Source of the DNA: Taxillus chinensis
Lineage: Eukaryota > Streptophyta > Magnoliopsida > Santalales > Loranthaceae
DNA: 64,000 bases
Assembly (NCBI GenBank): GCA_023512835.1
Contig: CM042091.1
Location: 44,158,107-44,222,106 of the forward strand
Direction of reading: 5' to 3'
Shown here: in pieces, positions 10,984 to 21,967 of the stretch
Layout: the number at the start of each line of letters is the position of its first letter
Numbering within the stretch: the first letter of the stretch is position 1
Program-made: the position numbers and the translations under genes
Notes under the pieces: generated by a model
What the model saw: the letters and a program-made list of their open reading frames with translations, nothing else
Databases searched by the model: none
What the model was told of the DNA's origin: nothing

Positions 10984-10996
10984 GCTGCCCCTCTTT
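10984..10996 (-). other. Polypurine tract of a TAT/Ogre-like element
   Basis: The minus strand reads AAAGAGGGGCAGC immediately before the LTR start TGTTGG. This is the characteristic 3' polypurine tract and LTR junction of TAT/Ogre elements and fixes the LTR orientation. Confidence 0.78.
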
Positions 10997-12170
10997 GTGC
11001 ATTGTTTGTAGACAAACAACGTACAAAGATAAAAAAATTATTTTGGATGGGTTGGAGCATTTACCTAACTTACCTAGCGCTGAAGCAGAGTAGGATGTTG
11101 TGGTTGGGTCTGTCCCCAAGAATGAAAAGGGGTTTCTTAGGCCGGTGAAATATGAACAATTTTGAAAAGGCATCTAAGGCCTAACAGGAATTGAAAAGGC
11201 ATCCAAGGCCCAACATGAATGGAAAAGGCATCCAAGGCCTGACAGAAATTGAAAAGGCATCCAAGGCCTAATAAGAATTGAAAAGCCATCCAAGGCCTGA
11301 CAGAAATTCAAAAGGCATCCAAGGCGTAACGGGAATTGAAAAGGCATCCAAGGCCTAATAGGAATTGAAAAGGCATCCAAGGCCTGACAGGAATTGAAAA
11401 GGCATCCAAAGTTTGACAGAAATTGAAAAGGCACCTAAGGCCTAGACAACGGTAAATGATTGTTGAAGAAAGCTACTAAGGACCCAATATGGGCTCTCTC
11501 TACGAGTTTACTCAAGGAGATCGCTCTACGAGGTTACCCGAAACAAAAAGATTACAGCTTGTTTGTCGAAAGGGTACTTTCAGAGCTTGAGGGAATGGCC
11601 AAGGAAGAGTTGACCAAAGGAAGCATTTAGGGCTTGATGAGAAACTTGCTGAGGATGAGCTCTTGTGATCTTCAGAGGCGATAACATTCTTGAAATTGCA
11701 GAAAATATTGAATGTATGCAAATGATGGATGGAATGCAATATGGTGCATGTCTAGGGTGCAAAATGAATTTTAGGTTAATATGCTAACTGTATGCTGATG
11801 GGAGATCACAACTTGTTGTTCCTGAAATTACAGAAAATGCGGAATGATGGATGGAATGCAATATGATATATGCAGGGATGCATAGTGAAATGTATTGTTA
11901 ATGATCCAATATGGGCCAAGGGTTTATTTCCATGATGCTGGAGAGTTTGGCTGACGTCCAACTTATTAGGGAACGCTTTTTTTCTCTGGCTAGGGAGACC
12001 TTTCTATTTTTGCTGGGGAACTCCCTCTTTTATGGATGGAGGGCTTGTTTGACTTAGTTTTGCTGTGTTGAGGAGCTTGACTTGATAACTCTGCTGGGGA
12101 TATTGGTATTTCGTGGAGATATTGATACTCTAAATTGAGGGGCTTGACTTGTTTGAGGTTTTTTGAGCTT
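10997..12170 (-). mobile_element. TAT/Ogre-like 3' internal region, non-coding
   Basis: Sequence beside the polypurine tract with no significant ORF. It contains the 29-bp tandem array and phrases such as TGCTGGGGA (near 12019, 12098) and blocks around CCAATATGGGC (near 11485 and 11910). TAT/Ogre elements commonly carry tandem repeats between pol and the 3' LTR. The right-hand limit is approximate, set where copia sequence begins. Confidence 0.55.
11161..11450. repeat. 29-bp tandem repeat, ten units
   Basis: The motif AAAAGGCATCCAAGGCC recurs at 11169, 11198, 11227, 11256, 11285, 11314, 11343, 11372, 11401 and 11430. The spacing is exactly 29 bp throughout: units differ by substitutions but not by length. 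It lies about 170 bp inside the polypurine tract. Confidence 0.92.
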
Positions 12171-12179
12171 GACTCTACT

Positions 12180-12689
12180 CATAAGGCAACATCAATGGAG
12201 CCTACTGGGGACTTGTATGTGATTGATGAGAACAAGACCAATAGCTGTCAAATAACTAAGATTGAACAGAATAACATTTGGAAGTCCTTGCTTTGTAAAG
12301 ATAAGGGAGCAAGGAAGAGGAAAGTTTCATGCCAGATTTGAGGAAGGAACATTTGTTGGGTACTCAGTTCAGACAAAGGGCTATAAGGTATTTCTTCTAT
12401 GACTTGGAAAAGTAATAACTTAAAGTGAAGTTAAGGTTAATGAGAACTGGAAGAAGCATATAACTGAGAATGAGAATCCAGAATTTGAGGAAGAAGAACC
12501 TCAGGAAGAAGAAAAATCTGAGCATGAAAAAGAAAAGAAGAATGACGACACAGACTTAGAGAAGTCTAATGAAGATGAGAAGAAAGAGTCCAATCCTAAA
12601 GAAGAAGATTCTAGTAAGAGAACCAGGAGGATATGGTCCAGTGTACACGACAAGGATCAGATCCTTGGTGATCCCAAAGTAGGTGTAAC
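12180..12689 (+). pseudogene. Ty1/copia pol relic (GAG-pre-integrase and integrase C-terminus)
   Basis: Translation near 12195-12260 gives GDLYVIDENKTNSC, typical of the copia pre-integrase domain. From about 12330 it reads FEEGTFVGYSVQTKGYKVF and then KVNENWK, the segment that follows the integrase core in copia polyproteins. It continues into a Glu/Lys-rich linker and KRTRRIWSSVHDKDQILGD, just before the RT. The integrase core between the two parts is missing, and stops interrupt the frame (near 12393 and 12411). It is truncated at 12689 by the LTR of element A. Confidence 0.72.
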
Positions 12690-12968
12690 TGTCACGCCCC
12701 GGTTTTCCAACCCGAGGAGACCGGAACGTGACCCTCCCTTTACCCGGGTTTGGATAAAGGAGTGGAACACAACATACACTTCAGAAACCAAAATCACACA
12801 ATTATTTAATTGAAAACATATGCCTTTATTATCTTTCAAACTTCATTACAATATCTCCCCGCTGGGGTTACAATGCCTCAATAAAATTACACAACGCAGA
12901 TAACATAAAACAAAGCCACAAGGTAGAACTCTTCCACCTTAGTGTTCCCACCTAACGCTTGTAGGTTC

Positions 12969-13731
12969 CTGCAAGAAAACACACCATAGTAGGAGGGGTG
13001 AGCATCCACAGCTCAGTAGGGATCATGTCTCTCCAACCCATCCCATGCTCCTAGCATCTACATGCCATGTGTACAAGTGCAGTGTCGTGTTACAATAATT
13101 CCAACAGACAATAACAAACCACATCAGTAGTCACAATTATCCACCACACAAACCACAAGTGATTTAACTGCCTCTTCAGGCCAATGATTTAACTGCCTCT
13201 CAGGCATAGTTTCCACAGTCAGTCTCACTAACATTAACTCAGCCTCTCAGGCTCCACAATCAGTCTCACTGACATCAACTCAGCCTCTCAGGCTCCACAG
13301 GTACATAAGCATTGCCTCAGCCTCTCAGGCTTCTTAGGCTCCACAGGCAACAACAGACATTTAACATATATCTCAGTTATTCAGGCATAACAACAAACAC
13401 TTAACATGCATGTCCACCCTGGTATAACATCAAACACCTAGCATGCATATCCTCACAGACATTACATCAAACACCATTCAGGCATAACCACACTAGCATA
13501 ACATCAACGCATAACATGCATGGCCTCACAGGCATAATATCAAACACCTAGTGTGCAGTGCCACACAGGCCTAATCTCAACCCATACTTGCCACTGAAGG
13601 CCAACATTCATATAGGAGGTCACACCTATATGAATTTACATATAGATAGTATAACAATAACAGTAGAAGCTCTATAAATCCTCTACACAGGGCCTAACCC
13701 CAGAACAGATCAGGTGAGACAGAACCCCTAC
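12969..13731 (-). other. Predicted LTR intron, element A
   Basis: Minus-strand donor AAG|GTAGGGG at 13731-13730 and acceptor TTTTCTTGCAG|GAAC ending at 12969 (763 nt). The same sites recur in the other gypsy LTRs of the window. Splicing itself is inferred. Confidence 0.5.
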
Positions 13732-13871
13732 CTTAAAACAGATCTTCCTTGCTCCCGCGCTAAACGCCGTCCTCCCCACGCAAGATGCTCCGGCAGCAAC
13801 TAGCAACTCCCTTTCCTTCTCTCTCTAGCTCTCTCTCTCTCTCTAAACCTAAAACAGAGGGCTTCTCCTCC

Positions 13872-13879
13872 TTATATAG
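13872..13879 (-). promoter_or_regulatory. TATA box of LTR A
   Basis: CTATATAA on the minus strand, about 140 nt upstream of the predicted splice donor. Two near-palindromes with arms ATCAAAAC and GTTTTGAT around an ACGT core lie just upstream (about 13890-13950). Confidence 0.6.
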
Positions 13880-14511
13880 ACAACACAACATCAAAACGAC
13901 GTAGTTTTGATTAAGTGAATCCCAGCATCAAAACGACGTAGTTTTGATGGAACAAGCTATGACCTTCCCACATCCATACACACCAAAATATTCACAATTC
14001 CCACATGGTCCTTTGGGAAAAGATTATTAGAACGACAAAACCAAGGTAACCATGCAAAAACAAGCCTGCACGCCAATTTGAACGCCAATTCCCCAATTGG
14101 CGTGCAGCTCCAAATGCACTCAAACTTCACCCAAGCCTCCTTGCATCTTGTAGAGGTCTGAGAGGCAAAAATATGCTTGCACGTGAAATGGGTGAATTCA
14201 CGTGCAGCTCCAAATGCTCTGAAATTTCTGTGGTAGGTAGAGGACCTCATTCTAAGAAACTTTTGTTCTTGCATGCCAATTGTTTGAGGCCATCTACCAT
14301 ATCAAAAGTGAGCTCCAAGATCAGCCAAAACAGCTTAAAACCGCCTGTATACGCATAACATCTTCCTAGGGCATAAATGTACGTTATCACTTGTCACATG
14401 CACCTCCCAAAAGTCCCCTCTTGGGCTCATCTCTTACCTCAAACTTGTACACCAACATCCAAGGTGTTTGCGGTTAACTTCTTACACACGGGTTACACAC
14501 GGGTCATTACA

Positions 14512-14525
14512 TCCTCTCCCCCTTA
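14512..14525 (-). other. Polypurine tract of element A
   Basis: The minus strand reads AAGGGGGAGAGGA immediately before the LTR start TGTAATGACC. The conserved GAGGACGAAAAGTCTTAAG segment typical of this family precedes it. Confidence 0.82.
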
Positions 14526-14854
14526 AGACTTTTCGTCCTCGAAAAGAAATGACATACGAGGAAAACAAACACAAGCTACCCATTTGCCACTCGGCAAGCC
14601 ACAACACCCAAATGGGTCATATATCGCGCATAACACATAACAGCACATAACAAGGTACCACCATAATCCATAACCACATGCATCACAATAAGGCATATAA
14701 CACATATCCGCATGTCACAAATACACATCTCAAAACAGCTCACAAATATGAACACATGTTTAAAAGACAATACAAATACACCAAATCGTACACAACTAAT
14801 ACAAGAAAACACATCACTATCCTTTGGCCAACAGCCACTAGCCACCTCCCACGC

Positions 14855-15212
14855 TTAAGATTGTTCGTCCTCGAACAATTGTGGGTGCTGCTCACGCATC
14901 ACGGACTCACGTTCCCATGTCTCCTCCTCAATGCCACGGTGCTGCCACAGCACACGAACCAAAGGAATAGCACGACCACGCAAAAGCTTCTCTCGCCGAT
15001 CTAGGATACGGATAGGGGCCTCAACAACGGACATGTCATCCTCAATGTCTAAGGTCCCCCAATCGATCACATGGGTGGGGTCAGGGTGATACTTCCGTAA
15101 CTGGGACACGTGGAATACATTGTGCACCCTACTCAGCCGCGGTGGCAAAGCTAACCGGTAAGCCACCGGCCCCACACGAGTCAGAATCTCAAAAGGACCA
15201 ATAAAGCGGAGG
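14855..15212 (-). pseudogene. Element A pol C-terminus (integrase end and chromodomain)
   Basis: On the minus strand the frame reads [18 protein letters not shown], then [20 protein letters not shown], then the terminal chromodomain-like part with QILDRR-type and [14 protein letters not shown] motifs, ending EDEQS at 14855. These are the last ~120 residues of a Tekay/Del polyprotein. The open frame ends abruptly at about 15212, where the sequence switches to plus-strand protease sequence of element C. 14528-14854 is the short 3' untranslated region, with no gene. Confidence 0.82.
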
Positions 15213-15220
15213 TTCTACCA

Positions 15221-16786
15221 GTGGACGAGGCAGGAGCAGGACCTTCAGTGGTGAGAGGTACCATCATCATTTCTCATACTATCTGTTCAGTTTTGATTGA
15301 TACTGGTGCTACCCATTCTTTTATTTCGTATGCTACGGTGGTTGGATTGGAGTTAGACCAGGAGACAGTGAGTCAGTCTCTGATGGTTGCTTCACCTTTG
15401 GGTGGAATTGTGATACTTGAGAGTATCTGTCGTGCTTGTCAGGTAACACTTGGGGGTGTTAACCTGTTGTGTGATTTGTATGTCATGGAGTTAGATGATT
15501 TTGATGTTATTCTGGGTATGGACTGGTTGGTCTTCGTGGAGGCCAAGATTGATTGTTTTCGACGGCGTGTGACGTTCCTCACGCCAGAGGGCACGCGGGG
15601 TGTCTTTGTGGGTGAGTGGACCGAGGAGGCATGCAGGTTGGGACCTTTAAGGCATGGGTGGGGTGATGTGACCCACCAGTTAGCCAGCTTGACGTTGGTT
15701 GACAGGAGGAGAGAGGGGAAGGCTATTTTGCCACCCATCGTAGATCAGTTCCCGGATGTGTTTCCCGAGGACTTGGTCAGTTTGCCACCCGTGAGGGAGG
15801 TAGAGTTTTCGATCGAGTTGTTTCCAGGGACAACACCGATCAGGTTGACGGCCTACAAGATAGCACCGACAGAGCTTAGAGAGCTCAAGAGACAGATAGA
15901 TGACCTATTGGCACAAGGCTTTATCAGGCGGAGTAGCTCACCGTGGGGCGCTCCCCTGTTGTTCGCCAAGAAGGTGGATGGTTCACTTCGGCTGTGTATA
16001 GACTACCGGAAGCTGAACCAGGTGACTGTGAAGAACAGGTATCCATTCCCGAGGATCGATGACCTGTTTGATCAGTTTCACGGTGCGAGGTGGTTTTCCA
16101 AGATAGACTTGAGATCTAGATACCATCAGTTGAGGGTTAGGGAGGCAGATATCCCTAAGACCGCGTTCAGTTGTCGTTATGGGCATTATGAGTGGCTTGT
16201 GATGCCGTTTGGGCTCACGAATGCTCCAGCAGTGTTTATGGGATTGATGAACCATGTGTTTGCTCCATATTTAGATATGTTCGTTGTGGTGTTCATCGAC
16301 AATATTTTGGTCTATTCAGCGACCAAGAGGGAGCATGAGGAGCATTTGCAGGTTGTGTTGCAGACCTTGCGAGAGCACCGGCTGTATGTGAAGTTCACAA
16401 AATGTGACTTCTGGTTGCAACAGGTGCACTTCTTGGGGCATGTGGTATCTTCGGAGGGTATCACAGTGGATCCTGAGAAGATCGAGGCGGTTATGTCATG
16501 GAAGAGGCCCACGAATGTGTTTGAGATTCGTAGCTTCCTTGGTTTGGCAGGCTATTATCGGAGGTTCGTGGAGAATTTTTCCAGGTTGGTAGCTCCTATG
16601 ACGAACCTGACCAGGAAGGGAGTTCCTTTTGTTTGGTCTGAGGCTTGTGAGAGTGCTTTCATGGAGCTGAAGGCACGATTGACCTCAGCCCCCATCTTGA
16701 TTCTTCCACAGGAGGGTGTGCCTTTCGAGGTGTATTGTGATGCTTTCAGGGTGGGACTTGGTTATGTGTTGATGCAGACTCGGTAG
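15221..16786 (+). pseudogene. Element C protease, reverse transcriptase and start of RNase H
   Basis: A 521-codon open frame. Protease motif [12 protein letters not shown] near 15290 and the second protease motif ILGMDWL near 15508. The RT has [43 protein letters not shown] and [12 protein letters not shown]. The catalytic box reads FIDNILVYS near 16295, where the usual FIDD has become FIDN, so an essential aspartate is lost. The connection motif [13 protein letters not shown] and the RNase H start [18 protein letters not shown] follow. It ends at a TAG (16784) where homologues continue. Confidence 0.9.
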
Positions 16787-17368
16787 GTGATTGGTTATGG
16801 ATCTAGGCAGTTGAGACCACATGAGCAAAACTATCCCATACATGATATGGAGTTGGCTGCAGTGATCTTTGCACTTAAGAGCTGGCAGCATTATCTCCTT
16901 TGGGAGAAGTTTGTGGTGTATACGGACCACAAGAGCTTGCAGTATATCTTCTCTCAGCGAGACCTGAACCTTAGGCAGAGGCGGTGGGTGGAGTACCTAC
17001 AGCAGTTTCAGTTTGATATGATGTACACCCCTGGGAAGGGTAATGTGGTGGCAGATGCGCTGAGTAGGAAGAGCAGGGCCGTGGTGGCCCATTGTGCTAT
17101 TAAGAAATGGGAGATGATGGGTCAGTTGGCAGCGATGAGGTTGCAGATGGTGACCAGCGAGGGACGAGGGACCCTCAGTGTTGTTGTCGCAGTCCCTGAG
17201 TTACAGCATAGGATCAGTTGGGGAACGTTGATTGTGAGGTCATCAGGGACAAGATTCAGACTGGGCAGGCATCTTCTGATTGGACTGAGGATGCTGAGCA
17301 TATATTGAGGTATAGGAGTCGCCTGATAGTTCCCACTTCTCTTCAGGAGGAGGTTCTTTGGGAATTTC
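16787..17368 (+). pseudogene. Element C RNase H and integrase N-terminus, broken by element B
   Basis: Continues RNase H ([37 protein letters not shown]) and the tether ending [15 protein letters not shown] frameshift near 17210 moves the reading frame. The second frame continues to the sequence EEVLWEF, just ahead of the integrase zinc-binding region, and is cut at 17368 by the insertion of element B. Confidence 0.87.
17364..17368 (+). repeat. Target site duplication, left copy (element B)
   Basis: ATTTC directly before the left LTR, matched by ATTTC at 26685-26689 directly after the right LTR. Five bases is the gypsy norm. Confidence 0.93.
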
Positions 17369-17679
17369 TGTCACGCACCGCATTTCCGACTCGGGGAAAC
17401 CGGTACGTGACTCCCCATTCACCCACACGGAGGGCAACGGGGTTGGATTACTAGATGCCACACAAGCAAAACTAACAATTATAATAAATCAAACATACTA
17501 CATCTTTATTTAATTCCAAACCTCAAAGGTTCACAAACCAACCATGTTCCGTACTACAATTCAGTCTCTTAGTACATTTCCCCCATGGGGTTACATAAGT
17601 CATGAAATTACATCACAGAAGAGCAATAAAATGAAGATGGTCTTCCACCTTGGTGTATCCACCTAACGCCTGTAAGTCC

Positions 17680-18414
17680 CTGGAAAACAAGCAAACACAG
17701 TAGGAGGGGTGAGCAACCACAGCTTAGTAGGGATCAAGTCTCCCCAACCCTTTCCATGCTCCTAGCGGCTACATGCATGTGCACAGGTGTAGTGACGTGG
17801 CAGTAGTAAGAAAATAAAGCATTTCACATAACGGGCGTAACCTCGGCCCGACCCACACCTGGCTAACAAACCACATCTCAAATAAGTAATTTAACCGCCT
17901 CTTCAGGCCATCGATTTAACCGCCTCTCAGGCAAAGTAGTTTAACCGCCTCTTCAGGCTACTGGTTTAACCGCCTCTCAGGCAAAGTGATTTAACCGCCC
18001 CTTCAGGCCAGATAGCACAGTCATGCACACAACATACACCACGGTCACTCAAGCATAAAACCAAACACTTGGTGTGCACCCGTTCACAAGTGCACCAACC
18101 TAGTCATTCAGGCAATAGAACAAACACCCAGCATGCATACTTACACCGAATCACAAGTCCAACCACACAGGCATTTTATCAAACATGTACTAGGCATATA
18201 CACACAGCAATATTCACACAGGCATTTCATCAAGCATGTGACATGCACCAACCACCCAACAGCAGAATCACACCAAAATGCCATTGAAGGCCAACATCCA
18301 TATAGGAGATCACACCTATATGGATTACATATATATATATACAAACAGGTATAATCCATAATCTGCCCCAGAACCCTAGGACAGAGGAGGATTTAGGAAG
18401 AACAGAACCCCTAT
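17680..18414 (-). other. Predicted LTR intron, element B 3' LTR (donor lost)
   Basis: The acceptor CTTGTTTTCCAG|GGAC ends at 17680. The donor position reads GAG|ATAGGGG, a single G-to-A change from the 5' LTR copy. The donor matters only in the transcribed 5' LTR, so loss here would be neutral. Confidence 0.4.
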
Positions 18415-18528
18415 CTCAAGTAAGACGCAACAACACAGCAATAGTCTGTTCCCACGCCGAACGCCGTCCACCCACAAGACTCTAACCACCCACGCAAGAC
18501 GCCCGGCAGCAACCAGGAGCTCTCCTTC

Positions 18529-18573
<45 letters not shown>

Positions 18574-18626
18574 GACGGCTAGTGGAGCAACAAACCCTAA
18601 CCCTAAAACAGAGAGGTTTCTCCTTC

Positions 18627-18634
18627 TTATATAG
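18627..18634 (-). promoter_or_regulatory. TATA box of LTR B (left copy)
   Basis: CTATATAA on the minus strand, preceded in the sense direction by two ACGT-core near-palindromes. Position and spacing are the same as in LTRs A and F. Confidence 0.58.
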
Positions 18635-19327
18635 ACAACACAACATCAAAACGACGTAGTTTTGATTAAGTGAATCGCAGCATCAAAACGACGTAGTTTT
18701 GATTACACAAGTTACAACCTTTCCGCATCCATACACACCAAAATACTCATTATTCCAACCTAGTCCTTTGGGAAAAGATGATTAGAATAACAAAACTAAG
18801 GTAACCATGCAAAAACATACCTGCACGCCAATTTGAACGCCAATTTCCCAATTGGCGTGCAGCTCCAAATGCACTCAAACTTTACCCCAAGCCTCCTTGC
18901 ACCTTGTAGAGGCCTGAGAAGCAAAAATATGCTTGCACGTGAAATGGGTGAATTCACGTGCAGCTCCAAATGCTCTGAAATTTCTGTGGTAGGTAGAGGA
19001 CCTCATTCTAAGAAACTTTTGTTCTTGCACGCCAATTGTTTGAGGCCATCTACTATACCAAAAGTGAGCTCCAAAATCTGCCAAAACAGCTTAAAACCGC
19101 ATGTATATGCATAGTATCTTCCTAGGGCATAAATACACGTTATCACTTGTCATATGCACCTCCCAAAAGTCCCCTCTTGGGCTTATCTCTTACCTCAAAC
19201 TTGTGCACCAACATCCAAGGTGTTTTAGCTAAAGTGTGTGGGAAGGAAACTCCCTAAAACCCAACAGTTTCCACTCACAAGGCATCTGTGATTAACTCCG
19301 TACATCCCACAAACACGGGTCATTACA

Positions 19328-19341
19328 TCCTCTCCCCCTTA
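19328..19341 (-). other. Polypurine tract of element B
   Basis: The minus strand reads AAGGGGGAGAGGA directly before the 3' LTR, identical in form to that of element A. Confidence 0.85.
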
Positions 19342-19534
19342 AGACTTTTCGTCCTCGAAAAGAAACATGCATCACAATAATGCATATAACACATATCCGC
19401 ATGTCACAAATACACATCTCAAAACACATCACAAATATGAACACATGTCTAAAAGACAATACAAATACCAAAATCATACACAACTAATACAAGAAAACAC
19501 ATCACTATCCCTTGGCCACAGCCACCTCCCACTC

Positions 19535-19993
19535 TTAAGATTGTTCGTCCTTGAACAACGCTGGATGCTGCTCCCGCATCAAGGACTCACGCTCCCAAGT
19601 CTCCTCCTCAATGCCACGGTGCTGCCACAGCACGCGAACCAAAGGAATAGCACGACCACGTAAAAGCTTCTCTCGCCGATCTAGGATACAGATAGGGGCC
19701 TCAACAACGGACATGTCATCCTCAATGTCCAATGTCCCCCAATCAATCACATGAGTGGGGTCAGGGTGATACTTTCGCAACTGGGACACGTGAAACACGT
19801 TGTGCACTCGACTCAGCCGCGGTGGTAACGCTAACTGGTAGGCCACGGGCCCCACACGATCTAGAATCTCAAAAGGACCAATAAACCGCGGAGATAGCTT
19901 GGAACCTCGCCCAAACCGTCGATGTCCACGACGTGGAGAAACACGAAGAAACACATGATCACCAACAGAAAACTCCAAAGGTCGCCGCCGCTA
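19535..19993 (-). pseudogene. Element B integrase C-terminus with chromodomain
   Basis: The frame from the TAG at 19993-19991 onward reads [47 protein letters not shown] and the terminal chromodomain-like [16 protein letters not shown], ending KDEQS. It is in the same frame as the upstream pol; only the TAG (CAG in element C) separates them. The domain is thought to bind modified histones and steer integration in this lineage. Confidence 0.86.
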
Positions 19994-21967
19994 ATCCGCA
20001 TAAGACTTCTGCCGACTCTGAGCTGATAACAAACGCTGACGAATCAACTTAACCTTCTCGGTAGCCTCTTGAACCATCTGTGGTCCCAAGAGAGCTGTCT
20101 CCCCCACTTCGGTCCAACACAAAGGTGATCGGCACGGTCTGCCATACAATGCCTCAAAAGGAGCCATCCCAATGGACGCCTGAAAACTGTTGTTGTAAGC
20201 AAACTCCACCAAAGGAAGGTGAGTTGCCCACGAACCCCCAAAATCTAACACACAGGCCCGCAACATGTCCTCCAGAGTCTGATTCGTCCTCTCTATCTGG
20301 CCGTCAGTCTCAGGGTGAAAGGCTGTACTCAAGTGAAGTTTGGTCCCCATAGCCTCCTGTAAACCTGCCCAAAAACGGGAAATGAACCTCAAATCCCGGT
20401 CAGAGACAACCGACGATGGTACTCCATGCAGTCTCACAATCTCGTTCATGTACAGCTGACTCAAAACCCCGATAGAGTCCCGCTCGCGAACAGCCAGGAA
20501 ATGGGCCGACTTTGTGAGCCGATCCACAATCACCCAAATCATATCTTTCCTCCTTGTGGTGGGTGGAAGACCAGTCACAAAATCCATCGCGATGTGGTCC
20601 CACTTCCACTCCGCTATGGGCAATGGCTGCAACATGCCTGCCGGCAGCTGATGCTCAGCCTTCACCTGCTGACACGTGAGACACCGCAAAACAAAGGTAA
20701 CCACATCGCGTTTCATCCCAGGCCACCAAAAATGTCCCCGAAGCGTATGGTACATCTTCATACCCCCTGGATGCACAGCAACCTTAGACTGGTGAAACTC
20801 CCTCATCACCTCATCCTTGAGAGAAGAAGCCACTACTAACCGTCCCTGAAAAGACAACTCATGCTCGGGACCCTCCCTCCAGTCCTCAGATAGCTCACCA
20901 GCCTCAATACGGGCACGGAGAACCTCACACTCAATGTCACCCAACTGTCCCTCCCGGACGCGCCGGTACAACTCAGGCACAACCACCAAAGGACTCAGGA
21001 CTGTCCCACTATCATGAACAACAGGCTGCAGCCGCAACATCGCCAACTGCTCCATCAGCTTCCACTCTCTCACGGCCACCTCAGCTTTCCCTTTCCTGCT
21101 CAACGCGTCAGCTACAACATTACCCTTGCCCGGGGTATAGGCAAGAGTAAAGTCAAAGGTCTGCAAATACTCCACCCATCTCCTCTGCCTCAAATTCAAG
21201 TCCTTCTGAGTAAAGATGTACTGAAGGCTCTTGTGATCTGAGAACACCACGAACTTCTCCCACAAAAGGTAATGTTGCCAACTCTTCAAGGCGAAGATGA
21301 CAACTGCCAACTCAAGGTCATGTGTAGGATAATTCTGCTCGTGAGGCTTCAACTGCCTCGATCCATAGGCTACCACACTATGCTCCTGCATAAGCACACA
21401 CCCCAAACCAACCCTGGACGCATCGCAAAATACCTCATATGGGATATCCTCCCTAGGCAACCTCAGCACAGGTGCAGTGGTTAAACGGGTTTTGAGAGTT
21501 TCAAACGCCTGCTGGCACTTGTCCGTCCACTCAAACTTCACTCCTTTCCTAGTCAACGCCATCATGGGAGCCGCCAAACGGGAGAACCCCTCTACAAAAC
21601 GACGATAGTACCCCGCCAAGCCAAGAAAGCTACGGATCTCGAAAACATTGGTTGGCCTCGCCCACGATGCCACAGCCTCAATCTTGGCTGGGTCCACCCT
21701 AACTCCCTCAGCTGACACCACATGGCCAAGAAAGTGAACCTCCTGTAGCCAAAACTCACACTTGCTAAACTTGGCAAACAGCTGCTGGTCCCTCAGGGTT
21801 TGCAACACTGTTGCTAAATGCTCCACATGCTCCCTCTCGGTCTTGGAATACACCAAGATATCATCAATAAACACCACCACAAACGAATCCAAGTATGGAG
21901 CAAAGACCTGGTTCATCAAATGCATGAACACTGCTGGCGCATTTGTGAGCCCGAAAGGCATCACTAC
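19994..21967 (-). pseudogene. Element B RT, RNase H and integrase core
   Basis: About 657 codons. RT palm with [12 protein letters not shown] and the catalytic [14 protein letters not shown] near 21860, then [13 protein letters not shown]. RNase H with [31 protein letters not shown] and [12 protein letters not shown], closing with [14 protein letters not shown]. Integrase zinc-binding region [20 protein letters not shown] with CLTCQQVK, then the core [16 protein letters not shown] and [11 protein letters not shown], giving all three acidic catalytic residues. This is the best-preserved pol region of the window. Confidence 0.92.

Larger units (their letters stand above)
12690..14511 (-). repeat. 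Element A 3' LTR (Tekay/Del-type gypsy, 1.8 kb)
   Basis: Ends TGTAATGACCCGTGTG (14511) to GGGGCGTGACA (12690) on the minus strand. The polypurine tract adjoins 14512, so this is the 3' LTR of a minus-strand element. It is homologous along its length to LTRs B and F but clearly diverged. It contains a TATA box (13872-13879), two near-palindromes with an ACGT core upstream of it, a CT/GA run, the predicted intron, and a minisatellite of GCCTCTCAGGC palindromes (13190-13330). The bases before it (12685-12689) are GTAAC. No matching duplication is found because the other end of the element is lost. Confidence 0.88.
17369..19327 (-). repeat. Element B 3' LTR
   Basis: 1959 bp, TGTAATGACCCGTG (19327) to GCGTGACA (17369) on minus. 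It keeps the TATA box (18627-18634), ACGT palindromes (18650-18700), long CT run (about 18531-18572), telo-box-like CCCTAACCCTAAAAC, five TTTAACCGCC(T)CTTCAGGC-type units (17889-18010) and the acceptor of the predicted intron. The donor has changed from GTAGGG to ATAGGG (plus-strand T at 18414). Confidence 0.93.

Noticed and set aside
13000..13700. Repeated GCCTCTCAGGC palindromes considered as a CRISPR-like array
   Set aside because: Eukaryotic LTR sequence with irregular spacing and no unique spacers; it is a minisatellite.
14173..14358. A 61-codon frame found in all A/B/F-type LTRs (also at 18930-19114, 26290-26471 and inverted at 46414-46600)
   Set aside because: It is antisense to the element in U3, overlaps the hairpins, and is conserved only as far as the LTR DNA is. 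No start context or domain supports it.
18531..18572. CT microsatellite considered as an independent repeat locus
   Set aside because: It is part of every LTR of this family (GA run in the leader), so it is described with the LTRs.
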